NCBI GenBank assembly: GCA_040882465.1
Contig: JBBEBG010000007.1
Span: forward strand, 34,210-77,346
DNA length: 43,137 bases
Origin: Gemmatimonadota bacterium
GTDB taxonomy: Bacteria > Gemmatimonadota > Gemmatimonadetes > Longimicrobiales > Gaopeijiaceae
Reading direction: 5' to 3'
Shown: positions 16,803 to 25,233 of the stretch, piece after piece
Numbering within the stretch: position 1 is the first letter of the stretch
How the letters are laid out: every line of letters starts with the position of its first letter
The notes under the pieces: generated by a model
Told to the model about the DNA's origin: nothing
The model's database searches: none
What the model saw: only the letters and a program-made list of their open reading frames with translations
Position numbers and translations under genes: made by a program

Positions 16803-18569
16803 TCAGAAGCTCCAGAAGCGCGGGATGAAGATGACGGAAAGGATCCAGAAGATGATGTTCAGCGGCACGCCGGTGCGCAGAAAGTCGGTGTAGCGGTAGC
16901 CGCCGGGATTAAAGATCATCGTGTTGGTCTGGTAGCCGACGGGCGTCGAGAACCCCGTGGACGCGGCGAAGGTGATGGCCATCAGCAGCGGCCGCGGATC
17001 CACGCCGGTCTGCTGCGCAGTCGAGATCGCGATCGGCGCCAGCAGGACGGCCGCCGCGTTGTTGCTCATCGTCTCGGTGAGGATCGCCGTCAACAGGTAG
17101 AGGACCGCCAAAACGGCGATCGGTCCAAGGGGGCCGACGAAACCCACGGCACTTTCGGCGATCAACGCCGCGGCACCGCTTTTTTGCATCGCGATGCCGA
17201 GCGGCAGGATGCCCGCGAGCAAGAAGATCACCTTCCAGTCGATGGCCTCGTAGGCCTCTTCCAGGTCGATGCAGCGGGTGAGCACGAGTGCCAGACAGCC
17301 GAGAATGGCCGTGACCAGGATGGGCATGAGGTCGAGCGCTGCCATGCCGACGACGATGAAGATGATGGCCAGCACGTGGGGAACTTTCTTCCGTCGCATG
17401 CCCGGGTCTTCCACCTCATCGAGAACGATGAAGTTCTTATCGCTCCGGAGGCGCTCGACCTGCGCATCCAGCGCCTGGATCAGAAGGGCATCGCCCAGTC
17501 CCAGCGAGACCGAGTTGAGCTTGTCGCGAACCGACTCCCCCCGGCGCTGGATCGCCAGCACCAGGGCCTTGTAACGGCTGCGGAAGTCGAGATCCTTGAG
17601 CGTGCGGCCCACCAGCTTCGACCCCGGCGCGATGAGCGCCTGCACGAGCCGCAGATCCCCGGCCTGAAGCGTATCGTCGTGGAGCTTGAACGCCACGTTC
17701 AGCTCCAGGTTGGAGGAGCGCAGCCCCATCAGCTCTTTGATGCTGCCGCGAACCAGCAGCACGTCACCCTCCGACAGCGGCTGCCGCAAGGGCGCCCAGG
17801 TCTTTTCCTCGCCGTGTATCAGCCGCAGCACGGTGACGTCATGGTCCTCGCCGAGGCGGCTCGCCTGCACCGTCTTGCCGACGAGCGGCGACCCCTCGCC
17901 GACACGCAGCTCGGTGATGTACTCGCCGAGCTCGAAGGCTGCGCTGAGCTCCTCCGCCTCGCGCTCGGGAAGCAGCCAGCGACCGAAGATGAGGAAATAG
18001 AAGAAGCCGGCGACGAACAGAATCACACCCAACCGGCTGAACTCGAACATGCTGAACGCGCCGAAGCCGGCCTGGTCGGAGATCGCGCTGACGAGCAGGT
18101 TGGTCGATGTGCCGATCAGGGTACACACGCCGCCGAACTGCGAGGCGTACGAGAGCGGGATCAGTAGCTTGGAAGCGGCGATCTTGCGGCGGTTCGCGAC
18201 GATCATCACCAGAGGAATGAATACGGCCACCGCAGCGGTGTTGTTGATGAAAGCCGACATGACGCCGACGGATCCCATCACCACGACCAGGGCAAGGAAG
18301 TGGTTGCGCCCGTAACGCACCAACACACGCCCGAGAGAGGCGGCCGCCCCGGTCTTCTGCAAGCCGGCGCTGAGCACGAACATCGCCGCTACGGTGACCG
18401 TAGCCGGGTTGCTGAACCCCGAGATCCCCTCCTCGGGAGTGACCAGCCCGAGAGCGAGGAGGGTCCAGAGAACGAGCATCGCCACGAAGTCGATGGCGAG
18501 CTTCTCGGAGATGAACAGGGCGACCGCACCGACGAGAATCGCGAGCACCAGAACGATATCCCAGTTCAT
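16803..18569 (-). CDS. SLC13/DASS-family anion transporter with two TrkA-C (RCK_C) domains
   Basis: A 588-residue inner-membrane carrier. The N-terminal half (about 1-210) and C-terminal half (about 395-588) are hydrophobic repeats, each with the family's Asn-rich turn (SAFINNTAAVAVFIP and TETMSNNAAAVLLAP) and substrate loops (LIGTSTNLLV; TPVGYQTNTMIFNPGGY). Between them are two soluble RCK_C modules (about 215-300 and 305-390), as in SAC1/SLT-type sulfate carriers and related YfbS-like proteins. Dicarboxylate, sulfate or another divalent oxyanion is the likely substrate, with Na+ or H+. The ATG has GAGGAGGG seven bases upstream. It converges with the aminotransferase gene and shares its richer CTG/GGC codon use. 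A pair of GTCATGAC palindromes lies just upstream. Confidence 0.88.
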   Translation of the reverse strand: MNWDIVLVLAILVGAVALFISEKLAIDFVAMLVLWTLLALGLVTPEEGISGFSNPATVTVAAMFVLSAGLQKTGAAASLGRVLVRYGRNHFLALVVVMGSVGVMSAFINNTAAVAVFIPLVMIVANRRKIAASKLLIPLSYASQFGGVCTLIGTSTNLLVSAISDQAGFGAFSMFEFSRLGVILFVAGFFYFLIFGRWLLPEREAEELSAAFELGEYITELRVGEGSPLVGKTVQASRLGEDHDVTVLRLIHGEEKTWAPLRQPLSEGDVLLVRGSIKELMGLRSSNLELNVAFKLHDDTLQAGDLRLVQALIAPGSKLVGRTLKDLDFRSRYKALVLAIQRRGESVRDKLNSVSLGLGDALLIQALDAQVERLRSDKNFIVLDEVEDPGMRRKKVPHVLAIIFIVVGMAALDLMPILVTAILGCLALVLTRCIDLEEAYEAIDWKVIFLLAGILPLGIAMQKSGAAALIAESAVGFVGPLGPIAVLAVLYLLTAILTETMSNNAAAVLLAPIAISTAQQTGVDPRPLLMAITFAASTGFSTPVGYQTNTMIFNPGGYRYTDFLRTGVPLNIIFWILSVIFIPRFWSF

Positions 18570-18601
18570 CCCGAGCCCTCCTCGGGGCGAGCGTTTCGAC
18601 T

Positions 18602-18656
18602 CGTCATGACGACCTCTGGAGAGGTTGTGAACGCGGGTGACGCGGAGGTCATGACG
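18602..18656. promoter_or_regulatory. Paired GTCATGAC palindromes upstream of the SLC13 gene
   Basis: Two copies of the 8-base palindrome GTCATGAC (18603-18610 and 18648-18655) sit 45 bases apart and are themselves flanked symmetrically: CGTCATGACGACCTC reads back as GAGGTCATGACG. An ACCTC-TGGA-GAGGT hairpin (about 18612-18625) lies between them. They lie 33-87 bases upstream of the transporter ATG (leftward). The arrangement fits cooperative binding of a dimeric regulator or looping. The remainder of the divergent gap to 18872 shows no gene. Confidence 0.4.
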
Positions 18657-18872
18657 GAGTGAGCCAAAGGTCAGGACCAGGCCCCATCCTTCGCAGACGA
18701 TAGGGACCCATGCGGGAACCGGACAAGGCCATTGAAGCCCCAGCCGGGGTCCGGCCGCCTATCCGGCGTCCGTCTATCCGGCTCCGTTCATTGACGACTC
18801 TTCCCGCCGCCGCGTACCCTTCCTTGGATCCCGCACTCCTCGATCGCCCACGCCCTCAACCCGAGGCTCCGG

Positions 18873-20888
18873 ATGCGCGCTCCTAACCCCCTTCCCTCCC
18901 TCTTCGGTTTTTTCCTTCTGGGAATCTCCGGCGGTGCCGCTCCCGCCGCGGCGCAGGACGGCACGAATCCACCCGGCGAGTGGCGGTACTGGGGCGGGGA
19001 CGCCGGAAGCACCCGGTATTCTCCACTGGACCAGATCGACTCGGAGAACTTCTCCTCTCTCGAAGTAGCCTGGGTGTGGAGGGGGAACAACTTCGGGCCT
19101 TCGCCCGACTTCGTGATGCGCTCCACCCCGATCTATGTGGACGGGATTCTCTATACGGTCGCCGGGGAGCGCAGGACGGTCGCGGCGATCGACCCAGCGA
19201 CCGGAGAGACTCTCTGGACCTTCCGGGAGCCGAATACGACCCGGTGGGAAGAGTCTCCCCGACAGAACTACGGGCGCGGGGTCGCATACGCGGAGGTGGA
19301 CGGACGCGGGGCCATCTACCTGGTGACCCCCGGCTTTTTCCTCCATGCCCTCGACGCGAAGACGGGATTGCCGCTGGAGGGGTTCGGGGGATCCGTCCCG
19401 ATCGAGGGATTTCCGGAAACCGGAACGGTGGACATGCTCGCCACCCTCGGTCATGACTACGATCCCGAACGGGGGATCGACCCGCGCCTCGGCGCAATCA
19501 CCACTTCCTCCCCGCCGATCGTGGTGAACGGAGTGGTCATCGTCGGGAACTCCGCCCACGCGGGCGGGGGCGGGCAAACCCGGATCGAGAATGTCCCCGG
19601 GGACGTCCAGGCGTTCGACGCACGCACAGGCGCCCACCTCTGGACATTCCACACCATTCCGCGCGCGGGCGAGTTCGGAAACGACACCTGGGAAAACGAC
19701 GCCTGGCGGTGGAGCGGCAACGTGAACGCCTGGGCGCCGCTGTCGGCGGATCCCGAGCTCGGGCTCGTTTACCTCCCCACGGACGCGCCCACGAACGACT
19801 ACTTCGGCGGGTTCCGCCCGGGGAAGAACCTTTTCGGGAGCAGCCTGGTCGCGGTGGACGTCCGCACGGGGGAGCGGCGGTGGCACTTCCAGATGGTCCA
19901 CCATGACATCTGGGACTGGGATCTCCCCGTGGCCCCCATCCTCGTGGACCTCACCGTGGATGGAGTCCGGGTCCCCGCGGTGGTTCAGGCCTCGAAGCAG
20001 GCCTTCGTTTACGCCTTCAACCGAGAGACGGGGGAACCGATCTGGCCGATCGTCGAGCGACCGGTCCCGCAGGGGAATGTCCCGGGAGAGTGGTATTCGC
20101 CGACGCAGCCCTTCCCCACGCGCCCGGCTCCCTACGAGCTCCAGGGCCTCTCGGTGGACGATCTTTTGGACTTCACGCCGGAGCTCCGCGCCCGGGCCGT
20201 GGAGCAGGTGGGCGACATCCTCCTCGGGCCGATCTTCACCCCGCGCGTGCATGAGGGAAACCCCGGGGGATGGCGGGCCACGGCGCAGTGTCCGAGCGCG
20301 ACGGGCGGAACGAACATCCCCGGGGGTCCGGTTCTCGACCCGGAAACGGGAATTCTCTACGTGCAGTCGCGGAAGGCCTGCTCCGGGGGGGGCCTCGCAC
20401 CGGGTTCGAGCCGGGACGACGGCGGACCGGATGGCAGAGGCCTCACCGTGGTGGACTTCGCGGCGGGGACGGGCGGAGGCTTCACGGCGATCGATGGGCT
20501 CCCGATTTTCAAGCCGCCCTACGGCCGGATCACCGCGATCGACATGAACACTGGAGAACACCTCTGGTGGATCCCGAACGGCGACACGCCGGAAGAGATC
20601 GTGAATCACCCCCTCCTCGAGGGAGTCGAGGTCCCGAACACCGGTTTCCAGGGAAACGCCACGGCGCTCGTCACCGGTAGCCTCCTCATGTACGCCGAGG
20701 GGCGGGGGGGACGCCCGGTCTGGTACGCCGTGGACAAGGTTACGGGGGCTCGGGTCGGGGCGGTCGAGATTCCGGCGCCCGTGAGCACCGCACCCATGAC
20801 CTTCCTGCACGACGGGGCGCAGTACATCGTGCTTCCGGTGGCCGGGAACGGGCTCCCCGGGTCGCTCGTGGCGTTGAGGCTGCCCTGA
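18873..20888 (+). CDS. Exported PQQ-dependent quinoprotein dehydrogenase
   Basis: A 671-residue periplasmic dehydrogenase of the eight-bladed quinoprotein family. A signal peptide ends at APAAAQ near residue 28. The mature chain opens with EWRYWGGDAGSTRYSPLDQI, the usual first blade, and repeats tryptophan-docking motifs (AAIDPATGETLWTFRE, QAFDARTGAHLWTFH, VAVDVRTGERRWHFQ, YAFNRETGEPIWPI, TAIDMNTGEHLWWIPNG). FQMVHHDIWDWDLP is the active-site blade. It has no CxxCH, so no fused cytochrome c, and no vicinal Cys pair as in methanol dehydrogenase; this fits glucose/alcohol-dehydrogenase-like members that pass electrons to quinone or a separate cytochrome. The ATG follows a weak GAGG site. The 3' end abuts a truncated leftward gene. 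Substrate is unknown. Confidence 0.9.
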   Translation: MRAPNPLPSLFGFFLLGISGGAAPAAAQDGTNPPGEWRYWGGDAGSTRYSPLDQIDSENFSSLEVAWVWRGNNFGPSPDFVMRSTPIYVDGILYTVAGERRTVAAIDPATGETLWTFREPNTTRWEESPRQNYGRGVAYAEVDGRGAIYLVTPGFFLHALDAKTGLPLEGFGGSVPIEGFPETGTVDMLATLGHDYDPERGIDPRLGAITTSSPPIVVNGVVIVGNSAHAGGGGQTRIENVPGDVQAFDARTGAHLWTFHTIPRAGEFGNDTWENDAWRWSGNVNAWAPLSADPELGLVYLPTDAPTNDYFGGFRPGKNLFGSSLVAVDVRTGERRWHFQMVHHDIWDWDLPVAPILVDLTVDGVRVPAVVQASKQAFVYAFNRETGEPIWPIVERPVPQGNVPGEWYSPTQPFPTRPAPYELQGLSVDDLLDFTPELRARAVEQVGDILLGPIFTPRVHEGNPGGWRATAQCPSATGGTNIPGGPVLDPETGILYVQSRKACSGGGLAPGSSRDDGGPDGRGLTVVDFAAGTGGGFTAIDGLPIFKPPYGRITAIDMNTGEHLWWIPNGDTPEEIVNHPLLEGVEVPNTGFQGNATALVTGSLLMYAEGRGGRPVWYAVDKVTGARVGAVEIPAPVSTAPMTFLHDGAQYIVLPVAGNGLPGSLVALRLP

Positions 20889-21354
20889 GACTCACCAAAT
20901 TCAGGAGATCCTGCGCGTTTCCGTCGACGAAGTCGAGGAGGTCGAGCTGGAGCTCCAGAGGGATCGTCGCGCGCCCCGCGACCGGAATCCGCACAGGTGC
21001 GGGGAGCCCACCGCGAACCGTCTCTCGGTCCTGGACGAAAAAAGTCCAGTCGAGTGCGGCGAGCCGCGCTTCCGGATTCCCCTCGGGATTCATCGCCCCG
21101 ATGTCGAGGCGAAGGGCAAGGGGAAGGGTGCCCTGCGCGACCGCGCCAACAATCCGTGCCAGGTCGAGCGCGCTGACCGCCTCGGGACGGTCGATTCGGT
21201 CCAGAAGGACTCCAGCCAGGCGCACCTCATGCACCCGATCCAGGACGAACTCGACCTCTCGGAGGGCGAGGATCCCCTGGAGGGTCGCGCACCCCGGTAA
21301 AAAAACGAAAAGTGGGGTCGAGCCCGGCAACCGCCGGACGCCACGGCGCTGCAT
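20740..21354 (-). pseudogene. 3'-truncated LEA14-like desiccation-related lipoprotein
   Basis: From the ATG at 21354 the product begins with a short lipoprotein signal (LFVFLPGC, Cys22) and continues LREVEFVLDRVHEVRLAGV, DLARIVGAVAQGTLPLALRLDIGAMNPEG, ALDWTFFVQDRETV and IPLELQLDLLDFV, the order of the WHy/LEA14 (type 2 late-embryogenesis) fold. The recognisable part stops near 20893, at DLLNLVSL, almost at the PQQ gene's stop codon. Beyond it the frame runs antisense through the PQQ gene to 20740 as an Arg/Pro-rich tail. The usual last strands of the fold are absent, so the 3' end appears lost by deletion or rearrangement. An ATG at 21423 is an alternative start. The remaining bases to 21542 show no further gene. 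Confidence 0.55.
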
Positions 21355-21542
21355 GGCCACCGCCAGCCGGCATCGGCGGGGAGCGGCCCCCGTCCGACCT
21401 TCGGCGAGCCTGTGCTCCTCCATCGTCCCAACCCCCGCAGGCGGTGAACCAAGATCCCGGCTTGAATTTACGACGTAAGCCGCGTGCGGCGGAGCGATGG
21501 GAGCTCGTCTCGGCCCGGGGCCGGACTCTCCCTTGAAAATTC

Positions 21543-21571
21543 TTGACGCACCGCCAGACCGTTCTTACGAT
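21543..21571 (+). promoter_or_regulatory. Sigma70-like promoter for the toxin-antitoxin module
   Basis: TTGACG (21543-21548) and TACGAT (21566-21571) are separated by 17 bases, in an unusually AT-rich patch just upstream of the antitoxin. This is the clearest -35/-10 pair in the window. Confidence 0.5.
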
Positions 21572-21589
21572 CCAGTATTCATATTATGC

Positions 21590-21603
21590 ATACGTTTTCG
21601 TAT
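21590..21603. promoter_or_regulatory. ATACG-TTTT-CGTAT inverted repeat, candidate antitoxin operator
   Basis: A perfect 5-base dyad lies about 20 bases downstream of the -10 box and 15 bases before the antitoxin GTG. RHH antitoxins usually bind such short dyads to repress their own operon, so this is a candidate operator. Confidence 0.4.
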
Positions 21604-21618
21604 CTAGAGGAGCCGAGC

Positions 21619-21922
21619 GTGCGAGAAGAACCCTAAGGAAACGGTCAACTTCCGGCTTGGACGCAGCTACAGAGAGGCGCTCGGGGAGTTGGCCCGCCGG
21701 GACCGGAAGTCGGTCGGACAGTTGGTGCGAGAGGCCGTCGAGGGCTACGTCGCCGATCGGAAGCGAGCCGCCTGGGAAGACGAGGCCCGCCGAACCGCCC
21801 TCGAGATACGCAGGGCTTTGGAGCATTCGGGATCCGACGAACGCGAGATGCTCGTCGCGCTCGACGCGGGCCTGGAGGAGTACGCGAAGGAGTGGGCCTG
21901 GGCGGAGAAGGTTCAGGAGTGA
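21619..21922 (+). CDS. Ribbon-helix-helix antitoxin, frameshifted near its start
   Basis: The reading frame from about 21626 to 21922 gives a RHH antitoxin: a beta strand KETVNFRL, then helices SYREALGELARRDRKS and VGQLVREAVEGYVADRK, then an acidic C-terminal tail (YAKEWAWAEKVQE) for toxin binding. The best start is GTG 21619, with AGAGGAG six bases upstream, but that frame stops after five codons at 21634-21636. Removing one base at 21622-21625 joins GTG-CG(A/G) to AAG-AAC-CCT and restores a normal RHH N-terminus. Without that correction the first usable start is TTG 21689, which loses the DNA-binding strand. The stop overlaps the MazF-like toxin GTG. Either a sequencing indel or a real inactivating mutation explains this. 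Confidence 0.65.
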
Positions 21923-22242
21923 AGCGCGGGGACATTGTCACCGTCGTTTTGCCGGGCCGGTACGGGAAACCGAGACCCGGTCTGATCGTTCAGGAAGACG
22001 CCTTCGAGGCTCTCCCCTCCGTCACCTTACTCCCGCTGGCGAGCGACGTCCGAGACCTGCCGCTCCTCCGCGTCCCGATCGCTCCCGGACCCGAGAGCGG
22101 GGTCCGGACTCACTCGCAGGTTCAGATCGACAAGATCATGACCGTGCCACGAACGAAGCTCGGACTTCGAATCGGGTCGCTCGACGACAGCACGATGCGC
22201 CGCGTGAACGAGGCGCTGGGGGGATTTCTCGGGTTGGGTTGA
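21919..22242 (+). CDS. mazF: MazF/PemK-family endoribonuclease toxin
   Basis: A 107-residue toxin. It begins VKRGDIVTVVLPGRYGKPRPGLIVQ, the typical MazF/PemK first strands with the RGD/RGEI-like loop and the conserved KPRPGLIVQ. It continues TLLPLASDVRDLPLLRVPI and TSHSQVQ-like VRTHSQVQIDKIMTVPRTKLG, matching the S/T-x-x-x-x-DKI region of the family. These proteins cleave single-stranded mRNA at short sequences and are held inactive by the partner antitoxin. The GTG start overlaps the antitoxin stop (GTGA at 21919-21922), so translation is coupled. The toxin frame is intact even though the antitoxin frame is broken near its start. It converges with the korB gene, 64 bases away. Confidence 0.88.
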   Translation: MKRGDIVTVVLPGRYGKPRPGLIVQEDAFEALPSVTLLPLASDVRDLPLLRVPIAPGPESGVRTHSQVQIDKIMTVPRTKLGLRIGSLDDSTMRRVNEALGGFLGLG

Positions 22243-22306
22243 GGACGACAGGCTCGTCGCGCCGGCACGCCGGCTTCAGGCGGCGGAGCGGCCCCCGCAC
22301 CGCCGT

Positions 22307-23362
22307 CTACCGGTAGCCCCTCTGGAGCTTCTCGAGCGCCGCGGATCCCGGGCAGAGCCCTTCGAAGGGGAGGTCCACGAGCGGAGTCTCGACCGTCCCC
22401 GACACGCCGTGCATCTCCGGCGCTTCCTCGCGGATGTGCAGGAGTCCCGTGACGATCTCCCCCGCCTCCTGGCGCTCCCGAACGTAAGCGTACGCGCTGT
22501 CCCGATCCGTGGGATCGAACCCTTCCGCCACCTTTCGCAAGAGAACGCGGCTCCCGTCGTGCATCTGCACCTCGGCGGTCGCCCCGGGCTCGTAAGACAA
22601 CGCAATCTCCGGCTGGCGGCCGACGTAATCCGCCTCGGTTACGGGAGCCATGTGCTCCCGCGTGTAGCGGTAGCTCTTCGTGGACCCCTCGTGGTCGTTG
22701 AAGGTCACGCACGGAGAAATCACGTCTATGAGCCCGAATCCCCTGTGCTGGACACCGGCCTTGAGGAGGGGGATGAGCTGCTCCTTGTCGCCCGAAAAGC
22801 TTCGCGCGACGAAGGTGGCGCCGAGAGAGAGCCCTAGGAGAACCGGGTCGATGGGCGGCTGGAAGTTTGCCGCGCCCCGTTTCGCCTTGGATCCGATGTC
22901 GGCGGAGGCCGAAAACTGCCCCTTCGTGAGTCCGTACACGCCGTTGTTCTCGATTACGTAGAGCATGTCCACGTTCCGCCGGATCGCGTGGCAGAGCTGG
23001 CCGAGCCCGATCGAGAGCGAGTCGCCGTCCCCCGAGATTCCGACGCAGACGAGGTCGCGGTTCGCCCCGGCGGTGCCGGTGGCGATCGCGGGCATCCGGC
23101 CGTGCACCCCGTTGAAGCCGTGCGCCTGGCTGAGGAAGTAGGTCGGGGTCTTCCCCGAGCACCCGATCCCGCTCACCTTCGCGACCCGGTGCGGCGGAAT
23201 CTCCAGCTCGAAAAAGGCCTCGATGACCGCGGCGGTGACGGAATCGTGCCCGCACCCGGCGCAGAGGGTGGACATCGTCCCTTCGTAGTCGCGCCGCGTG
23301 AGCCCCAGCGCGTTTATTGGAAGGCTCGGGTGCGCGACACGGGGCTTGGCGATCCAGGTCAT
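22307..23362 (-). CDS. korB: 2-oxoacid:ferredoxin oxidoreductase beta subunit
   Basis: A 351-residue subunit that binds thiamine diphosphate and a [4Fe-4S] cluster, oxidising 2-oxoglutarate (or a related 2-oxoacid) to an acyl-CoA and CO2 with ferredoxin as acceptor. Seen: cluster cysteines Cys34 and Cys37 in CAGCGHD, Cys68 in GIGCSGK, and a later Cys in SPCVTFND; the TPP motif runs from GDGDSLSIGLG to VIENNGVYGLTKGQ. The ATG at 23362 overlaps the alpha-subunit stop (ATGA at 23359-23362); the frame is open much further upstream inside korA but that is an out-of-frame reading. It is the third gene of a leftward operon. The YGLTKGQ signature favours KorB; a pyruvate-type enzyme cannot be fully excluded. 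Confidence 0.92.
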   Translation of the reverse strand: MTWIAKPRVAHPSLPINALGLTRRDYEGTMSTLCAGCGHDSVTAAVIEAFFELEIPPHRVAKVSGIGCSGKTPTYFLSQAHGFNGVHGRMPAIATGTAGANRDLVCVGISGDGDSLSIGLGQLCHAIRRNVDMLYVIENNGVYGLTKGQFSASADIGSKAKRGAANFQPPIDPVLLGLSLGATFVARSFSGDKEQLIPLLKAGVQHRGFGLIDVISPCVTFNDHEGSTKSYRYTREHMAPVTEADYVGRQPEIALSYEPGATAEVQMHDGSRVLLRKVAEGFDPTDRDSAYAYVRERQEAGEIVTGLLHIREEAPEMHGVSGTVETPLVDLPFEGLCPGSAALEKLQRGYR

Positions 23363-25233
23363 GCGAGGCTCCCGACGAGGGGGGGCTCGGAGGCCGAGGG
23401 GCGGTCGAGGAGGGCGAGCACGTCTTCGACCACGTCGGCGGCACTGAGGGGCATCCCACCCCAGTGGCGCACCGACTCGAGCCGCTCGAGCGGGACAGCG
23501 GTCTCCAGCGCCAGCAAGGAGCGGAGCTGGGCATCGCGGTTTTGCTCGACGATGACGATCCGCTGGTGCCCCTCGAGGAACTCCTTCACCGACGGATGGA
23601 AGGGAAAGGCACGGACCCTCAGGTAGTCGGCCTGGATGCCGGCATCCGCAAGGAGGTCCTGCGATTCCTTGAGGGCCCGGTCCCCCCCGCCGATCCCCAC
23701 GATCCCGAGAGGGGCCGGTTTCCCGGAGGAAGCCGGGTGAAGGACGGGAGCGGGGAGAGCCAGGGCCGCGCCGTCGATCTTCCGCGCGATTCGCATCATC
23801 ACATCCGTATAGCCCTCTTCGTCCTCCGTGTACCGCGCGTGTTTGTCGTGCCCGGAGCCGCGCGTGAAGTACGCGCCCTTCGAATGGACTCCGGGAAGCG
23901 TTCGGTAAGGGATTCCATCTCCGTCCACGTCCATGTATCGGGAGAACTTCTCCATTTTCTGGAGATCCTCCGCCCCGAGGACCTTCCCCCGATCCGGGCG
24001 AAACGCGTCGTCCCAGGTCAGCCGCGGCACGACCCAGTCGTTCATCCCGATGTCCAGGTCGGAGAGGACGAGGATCGGCGTCTGAAAGCGCTCGGCGAGG
24101 TCGAAGGCCTGCACCGCGAAGTGGAAACATTCCCCAGGATCCGAGGGGAAGAGGAGGAGATGTTTCGTATCGCCGTGCGAGGCGTACGCGGCGCTGATCA
24201 GGTCGCCCTGCTGGGTGCGGGTGGGCATCCCCGTCGAGGGACCCGTCCTCTGCACATCGAAGAAGACGGAGGGGATCTCCGCGTAGTAGCCGAGTCCGAG
24301 GAATTCCCCCATGAGAGAGATCCCCGGGCCGCTCGTCGCGGTGAAGGAGCGCGCGCCCGTCCAGCCGGCACCGAGCACCACTCCCGCAGCCGCGAGCTCG
24401 TCTTCCGCCTGGACCACGAGGAAGCGATTTTTCCCCGTCTCCGGGTCTTTCCGGTACCGCTCGCAGAAGCCGGAAAAGGCATCCACGAGCGAAGTGGAGG
24501 GGGTGATCGGATACCAAGCGGCCACGGTGGCTCCGGCGTACACGCACCCGAGCGCGGCTGCCGTGTTTCCATCAATGAGGATCGAGTCCCCGTTTTCGTC
24601 CATCCGCTCGAGGTGGAGCGGGAGCGGACAATAGAAGTGCTCCTTGGCGAAGTCGTAGCCGAGCTGCACCGCCAGGTAGTTCGATTCGAGGAGTGATTTC
24701 TTCCTCGAAAAGGTCTCTTCGAGGAGGCCGCGGACGATTTCCATCTCGAGGTCCAGGAGCGCGGTGATGACGCCGGCATAAGCGATGTTCTTCATGAGGA
24801 TCCGCTCCCGGTCGCCCTGGAAGTGATCCACGCACATCTTCGCCATCGGCGCCCCGAGGAAGGTGACGTCGGGGCGGAGGAGCTGTTGGCGGAGCGGCCA
24901 GGAGGAGTCGTGCAGGACCCACCCCCCGGGTCGCACTTCCTTGATGTCGCGTTCGTACGTCGCCGGGTTCATGGCGACGGTCAGGTCGAAACTCCGGCAC
25001 CGGGCCGTGTGCCCCCGATGGTTCACCCGGATCTCGTACCAGGTGGGAAGTCCCTGGATGTTCGAGGGGAAAAGGTTCTTCCCGCTCACGGGGATCCCCA
25101 TCCGGAAGATCGCCTGGCGGAGGAGGGAGTTCGCACTGGCTGAACCCGTTCCGTTCACCGTCCCGATCTTGATGGCGAAATCGTTCACGCGAGAACGATC
25201 CGCCCCGGACCCGTTTTTCTGGGGAACCGTCAT
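23359..25233 (-). CDS. korA: 2-oxoacid:ferredoxin oxidoreductase gamma-alpha fused subunit
   Basis: A 624-residue protein with the gamma domain fused in front of the alpha domain, as usual in KorA. The gamma part (about 15-200) has GTVNGTGSASANSLLRQAIFRMG and FPSNIQGLPTWYEIRV. The alpha part has the YPITPSTSLVDAF motif, AEDELAAAGVVLGAGWTGARS, TSGPGISLMGEFLGLGYYAEIP and VFFDVQRTGPSTGMPTRTQQGDL, all typical. A C-terminal domain (about 510-610) resembles the transketolase-C-like domain that ends in EQNRDAQL. Start ATG 25233 overlaps the upstream gene stop by four bases (25230-25233), and its own stop overlaps korB, so all three are co-translated. With KorB it replaces or complements 2-oxoglutarate dehydrogenase in the TCA cycle. 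Confidence 0.92.
   Translation of the reverse strand: MTVPQKNGSGADRSRVNDFAIKIGTVNGTGSASANSLLRQAIFRMGIPVSGKNLFPSNIQGLPTWYEIRVNHRGHTARCRSFDLTVAMNPATYERDIKEVRPGGWVLHDSSWPLRQQLLRPDVTFLGAPMAKMCVDHFQGDRERILMKNIAYAGVITALLDLEMEIVRGLLEETFSRKKSLLESNYLAVQLGYDFAKEHFYCPLPLHLERMDENGDSILIDGNTAAALGCVYAGATVAAWYPITPSTSLVDAFSGFCERYRKDPETGKNRFLVVQAEDELAAAGVVLGAGWTGARSFTATSGPGISLMGEFLGLGYYAEIPSVFFDVQRTGPSTGMPTRTQQGDLISAAYASHGDTKHLLLFPSDPGECFHFAVQAFDLAERFQTPILVLSDLDIGMNDWVVPRLTWDDAFRPDRGKVLGAEDLQKMEKFSRYMDVDGDGIPYRTLPGVHSKGAYFTRGSGHDKHARYTEDEEGYTDVMMRIARKIDGAALALPAPVLHPASSGKPAPLGIVGIGGGDRALKESQDLLADAGIQADYLRVRAFPFHPSVKEFLEGHQRIVIVEQNRDAQLRSLLALETAVPLERLESVRHWGGMPLSAADVVEDVLALLDRPSASEPPLVGSLA

Noticed and set aside
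18774-20810. 678-residue antisense frame opposite the PQQ dehydrogenase
   Set aside because: It mirrors the sense codons, has no recognisable domain and no ribosome site.
22261-22274. GCCGGC-AC-GCCGGC between mazF and korB
   Set aside because: Each half is self-palindromic and common by chance at this GC content; no T tract for termination.
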